Below, piece by piece: positions 61,287 to 64,000 of a stretch of 64,000 nt of DNA. Within the stretch, counting starts at the first letter, position 1. Every line of letters starts with the position of its first letter. Source of the stretch: Sphaerolaimus hirsutus (lineage: Eukaryota; Nematoda; Chromadorea; Monhysterida; Sphaerolaimidae); NCBI GenBank assembly GCA_964036195.1, contig OZ038457.1:21355147-21419146 (forward strand). Direction: 5' to 3'. Under the pieces are notes generated by a model. That model saw only the letters and a program-made list of their open reading frames with translations. It searched no databases and had not been told where the DNA came from. Both the position numbers and the translations under genes were made by a program.

Positions 61287-64000
61287 TCAGTACAAGATGT
61301 CGACGTTGTTGTCGTAGGCCAGTTCCTGGTGGCTTTCTTTTCGTACCTGTTGTATCAATTTGCGGCAATGTTGTTGTTGTGCAATTCTCACAATGTGTTG
61401 CCATGCTGCATTTCTTTCTTCTGGTTCCAGCGGTCGGGATAAAAATCCTCTCACTTTTCGATTTAAGCTGTTACTGAAGAATTTGTGCAGCCTGTTCAAT
61501 CTGATAACGATATTCAGTAGCTTAGTCAAGCTACTGTATCGCTCGAAGTTCAGATCGTATGGGTTGTAGTTTCTCTTTGATTCTTCTACTAGGTAGTGCG
61601 CTTTGTTCTCTGTCGCAGCGCCGGCCCATATCGGTCTGTGTATTATTGTTGTTCCTTTTGCTAATTCTGTAGTCGCTTTTTGATATTGTGACACGTCTTT
61701 CATTTCTTTTGTAATTGGTACTTTCATAAATTCTGGTCCGCTTTTCCACAAGGTTGACAGCATGATTTCATCGATCGTGCTGCCCCTCGATGCGATGTCA
61801 GCTGGGTTTACCTCTGTAGCGACCTTCGCTACCAGGAATTCACATTTGTTGCTAAGTTCATTTATCCTTTTAACTCTGTTGTTGACGAACGTCGCTAGTG
61901 GCTTGGCTGTTTTGAGCCAGCCAATCACCACTGTACTATCTGTCCACAGTATTGTCGATTTTATTTTCCATCCGCCTAGCTGTTTCAGCTCTTCGTGGAT
62001 GTAATTGACCAGTTCTGCACCAATTGTTACCGAGAGTAGTTCCAGTCTGGTAATTGGTGTTATGGCCCCAGATTTGGATGGTAATGGTGCCAATTTTGTT
62101 CGAGCTGTCACGAATGCTGTATTGTAGTCTCCAGCTCCTTTCTTCTTTTGTTGTCGGACATACGCACATGCCGCGTATCCTAATTTTGATGCATCGCTGA
62201 ACACGTGCAATTCCAAGGGTTTGTCGTCATCAAACACGTTTATACCCATTCTTTGATAAGAGCGTGGAAACTCCACTCTGTCGATTTTTTCTAAGTGATT
62301 TTTCATAATTGTCATCAGTTCAAGTGCTCTTTTGTCCTCAATTAATTCATCCCATTGTGTTGTTTTTGTTTCTTGCAACAGCGTCGACAACTGAGCCTTC
62401 AAGGTTAGGGTCACAGGTGCTGTGAACCCAATTGGATCGTATGCCGATGCCAGTAATTTATTCAGATTTCTTCTCGTGGGTATTGTAATGCTGTCAATTT
62501 GTAATTTTGGTGTCGATATTGCTAGCATGTCGGTTTTGTGATTGTATTTCATTCCCATGACGGCCACAATTTTGTTCATTTTTGGGCTTCTGTCATGCTC
62601 TGCTATTTCTTTCATGACTGCCTTGGAGTTCGATAGCCATTCTCTCATGTTCATTGAGCACTTGTTGAAGAGGGCTTTGACTTTGTAGTACAGCTCCAGC
62701 GCCTCATTTTCATTGGTGACGCTCATGATGAAGTTGTCGATGTAAATGTTGTTAATTATCATCGCGATTTGGTTTCGTTCGACTTCATTTTCTTCATATT
62801 CGTTCATGTTGTTTATTGTCAAATCTAGATGGTATTTTATGACTGCTCCCAAAATTGATGGGCTGCAGACTAGACCAAATAATACTCTTTTAAATCGGAG
62901 TACCATAAGATTATTTTCTGTTATCGGTTTCGAAGCATCTTTTAGCCAGAAAAATCGGGTGTAATCCCTCGCGGGTTCATGCAATCCGATTTGCAAAAAG
63001 GCTTTTTCAATGTCCGCAATTAATGCTAAATTGCCTGCCCTGAATCTCAGGAGCAGACCCAAAAGCAATGGTGTTGTGATTGGCCCTCTGAATAAACATT
63101 CATTAAGACTGGGCTTACCTGCCGATCCATCATACACAATCCTGCATGACGTGGATTTTCCCGGAGTGATGACTGGCTGGTGTGGCAGGTAGTGGACTCC
63201 CTTGTTGTCTGTTTTGTCGTCACACATTTCTATTATTCCCTTTTCTAATTGGTCATCTAGCACTTTTCGATATTGTTCGAATAAATTAGGGTCCTTTTTG
63301 AATCTTCTTATCAGCGATTTGAACCTTGCCAGTGCCTCAGCTTTTCCTGTTGGCAGGTTGCCGATATTCTCTTTGTAGGGCCAATTAATGTAGTATCGTT
63401 TGTCATTGTCATTAAATTTGATGCTATTTAATATCATTTCTTCAGCGATGTCGTCGTCGATGGCGTAGGGGTCGTCAGTGATTCCCACGGCTTCTAAACT
63501 GTGAAATTGTCGTAAAGTTTCTTTCCCAATGGCTACCGCTGTCGAACCACATGTGGCTGACATTGCGAAATCCATGTGGTTGTCGTCAATTTGTTGTTCA
63601 CTTGCTCCTGCTAGCATGAAGCCAAGCGTGGAGCTTACCACCAGTAGTCCCGATGGTAATTGGAGTCCAGTTTGTTTTATGTCAAATTTCCAAAAGTTAT
63701 CTTGTCCGATTACAACAGCTGGCTGTCGCAATTTTGTGCCCGTTAATTGTGTTGCTGTTTCAAATTTCTCGGCGAACAATTCATCGGCGTTTATTCCCCA
63801 AGTGTTGTATATCATATTTTTATCGTTTATTGACAGCGGGGGAGGTTGGCAGTAAGTAGCCAGTTCAGGGACTGCCCTCACTAACATGCTCAAGTCCTCA
63901 TGTCCTAGGTGTTGTTGTGGTATTGTGATTTCTACCAATTTTGCTTTCACTTTCAGTGGGTGGGGGGTTGCGAACACGTTCATGCTCAGCATGAGATCCC
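61287..64000 (-). CDS. BEL/Pao pol: A17-protease end, reverse transcriptase, RNase H; 5' end off-window
   Basis: Open to the window edge (first Met at 63992, but the frame continues past 64000). Residues counted from that Met: 90-130 match the A17-peptidase end (VVIGQDNFWKFD, STLGFMLAG). The reverse transcriptase has palm Asp at about 327 (IADIEKAFLQI), fingers CRIVYDGSAG, motif FGLVCSPSILG, and the active-site box YIDN at about 417-420 where most retroelements have YxDD. RNase H follows with HVFSDASKLGYAACAYV, TRLELLS, LWTDSTVVIGW and NPADIASRG, giving the four acidic residues. The ORF stops at TGA 61287-61289, immediately before the integrase zinc finger in the same frame. Confidence 0.92.
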   Translation of the reverse strand, partial: DLMLSMNVFATPHPLKVKAKLVEITIPQQHLGHEDLSMLVRAVPELATYCQPPPLSINDKNMIYNTWGINADELFAEKFETATQLTGTKLRQPAVVIGQDNFWKFDIKQTGLQLPSGLLVVSSTLGFMLAGASEQQIDDNHMDFAMSATCGSTAVAIGKETLRQFHSLEAVGITDDPYAIDDDIAEEMILNSIKFNDNDKRYYINWPYKENIGNLPTGKAEALARFKSLIRRFKKDPNLFEQYRKVLDDQLEKGIIEMCDDKTDNKGVHYLPHQPVITPGKSTSCRIVYDGSAGKPSLNECLFRGPITTPLLLGLLLRFRAGNLALIADIEKAFLQIGLHEPARDYTRFFWLKDASKPITENNLMVLRFKRVLFGLVCSPSILGAVIKYHLDLTINNMNEYEENEVERNQIAMIINNIYIDNFIMSVTNENEALELYYKVKALFNKCSMNMREWLSNSKAVMKEIAEHDRSPKMNKIVAVMGMKYNHKTDMLAISTPKLQIDSITIPTRRNLNKLLASAYDPIGFTAPVTLTLKAQLSTLLQETKTTQWDELIEDKRALELMTIMKNHLEKIDRVEFPRSYQRMGINVFDDDKPLELHVFSDASKLGYAACAYVRQQKKKGAGDYNTAFVTARTKLAPLPSKSGAITPITRLELLSVTIGAELVNYIHEELKQLGGWKIKSTILWTDSTVVIGWLKTAKPLATFVNNRVKRINELSNKCEFLVAKVATEVNPADIASRGSTIDEIMLSTLWKSGPEFMKVPITKEMKDVSQYQKATTELAKGTTIIHRPIWAGAATENKAHYLVEESKRNYNPYDLNFERYSSLTKLLNIVIRLNRLHKFFSNSLNRKVRGFLSRPLEPEERNAAWQHIVRIAQQQHCRKLIQQVRKESHQELAYDNNVDILY

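Larger units (their letters stand above)
57002..64000 (-). mobile_element. BEL/Pao LTR retrotransposon with envelope-like region, 3' part
   Basis: Transcribed on the minus strand. It contains a 3' LTR (57002-57463), a polypurine tract (TTTCTGGGGAG on the minus strand, 57464-57474), an RS-rich overlapping frame (57553-58217), an integrase plus envelope-like ORF (57813-61244) and a protease-end/RT/RNase H ORF (61287 to the window edge). Gag, most of the protease and the 5' LTR lie past 64000. It is inserted in a hAT family-E copy. Env-bearing BEL/Pao elements are known from nematodes (Cer7, Tas). Confidence 0.9.

Overview
This is a 64 kb window of an intron-rich, repeat-laden animal genome, most likely a nematode or a close ecdysozoan relative. 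The clues are a P-glycoprotein of nematode type (for example the short phrases RLATDAP, TYFPEY.KATF and ENIAYGLDP), acceptors of the TTTTCAG/TTTGCAG type, and an env-bearing BEL/Pao retrotransposon like those known from nematodes. The clade call is inference; intron-exon structure and ordinary eukaryotic genes are plain. No rRNA, tRNA, CRISPR array or bacterial gene was seen. || Layout. (1) 1-15176, + strand: 22 exons of an ABCB/P-glycoprotein full transporter, 5' end outside the window, with two reading-frame breaks. (2) 15177-17165: its 3' flank, with transposon debris. (3) 17166-21729, - strand: a complete GID8/TWA1 homologue (8 exons, including a 21-nt microexon). (4) 22049-38095, - strand: a complete 23-exon DIS3/Rrp44 exosome nuclease. 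(5) 39316-50228, - strand: an unrecognised low-complexity protein gene with an internally duplicated exon block. (6) 52350-54751, - strand: the last five exons of a beta-tubulin. (7) 57002-64000, - strand: a BEL/Pao retrotransposon (3' LTR, integrase plus envelope-like ORF, an overlapping RS-rich ORF, RT/RNase H ORF running off the end), inserted into an older hAT copy. Exon joins given here are my own; reading phase is consistent at every listed join except around the two ABCB frame breaks. || The most interesting signal is in the introns. Six introns in three genes consist, from splice site to splice site, of a short palindromic transposon with imperfect ends of the form GTGCCA[C/G]TCCC. The element starts with the 5' splice site (GTGCCA), and a duplicated CAG at the insertion site supplies both the exon-end CAG and the intron-end CAG. 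Copies of the same families flanked by CTG instead of CAG lie in a 3' UTR, in introns or between genes, and are not spliceable as such. These look like introners (intron-making DNA transposons) of two subfamilies. A second pattern is strand-coherent: long G-runs just after many 5' splice sites and long C-runs just before many 3' splice sites.
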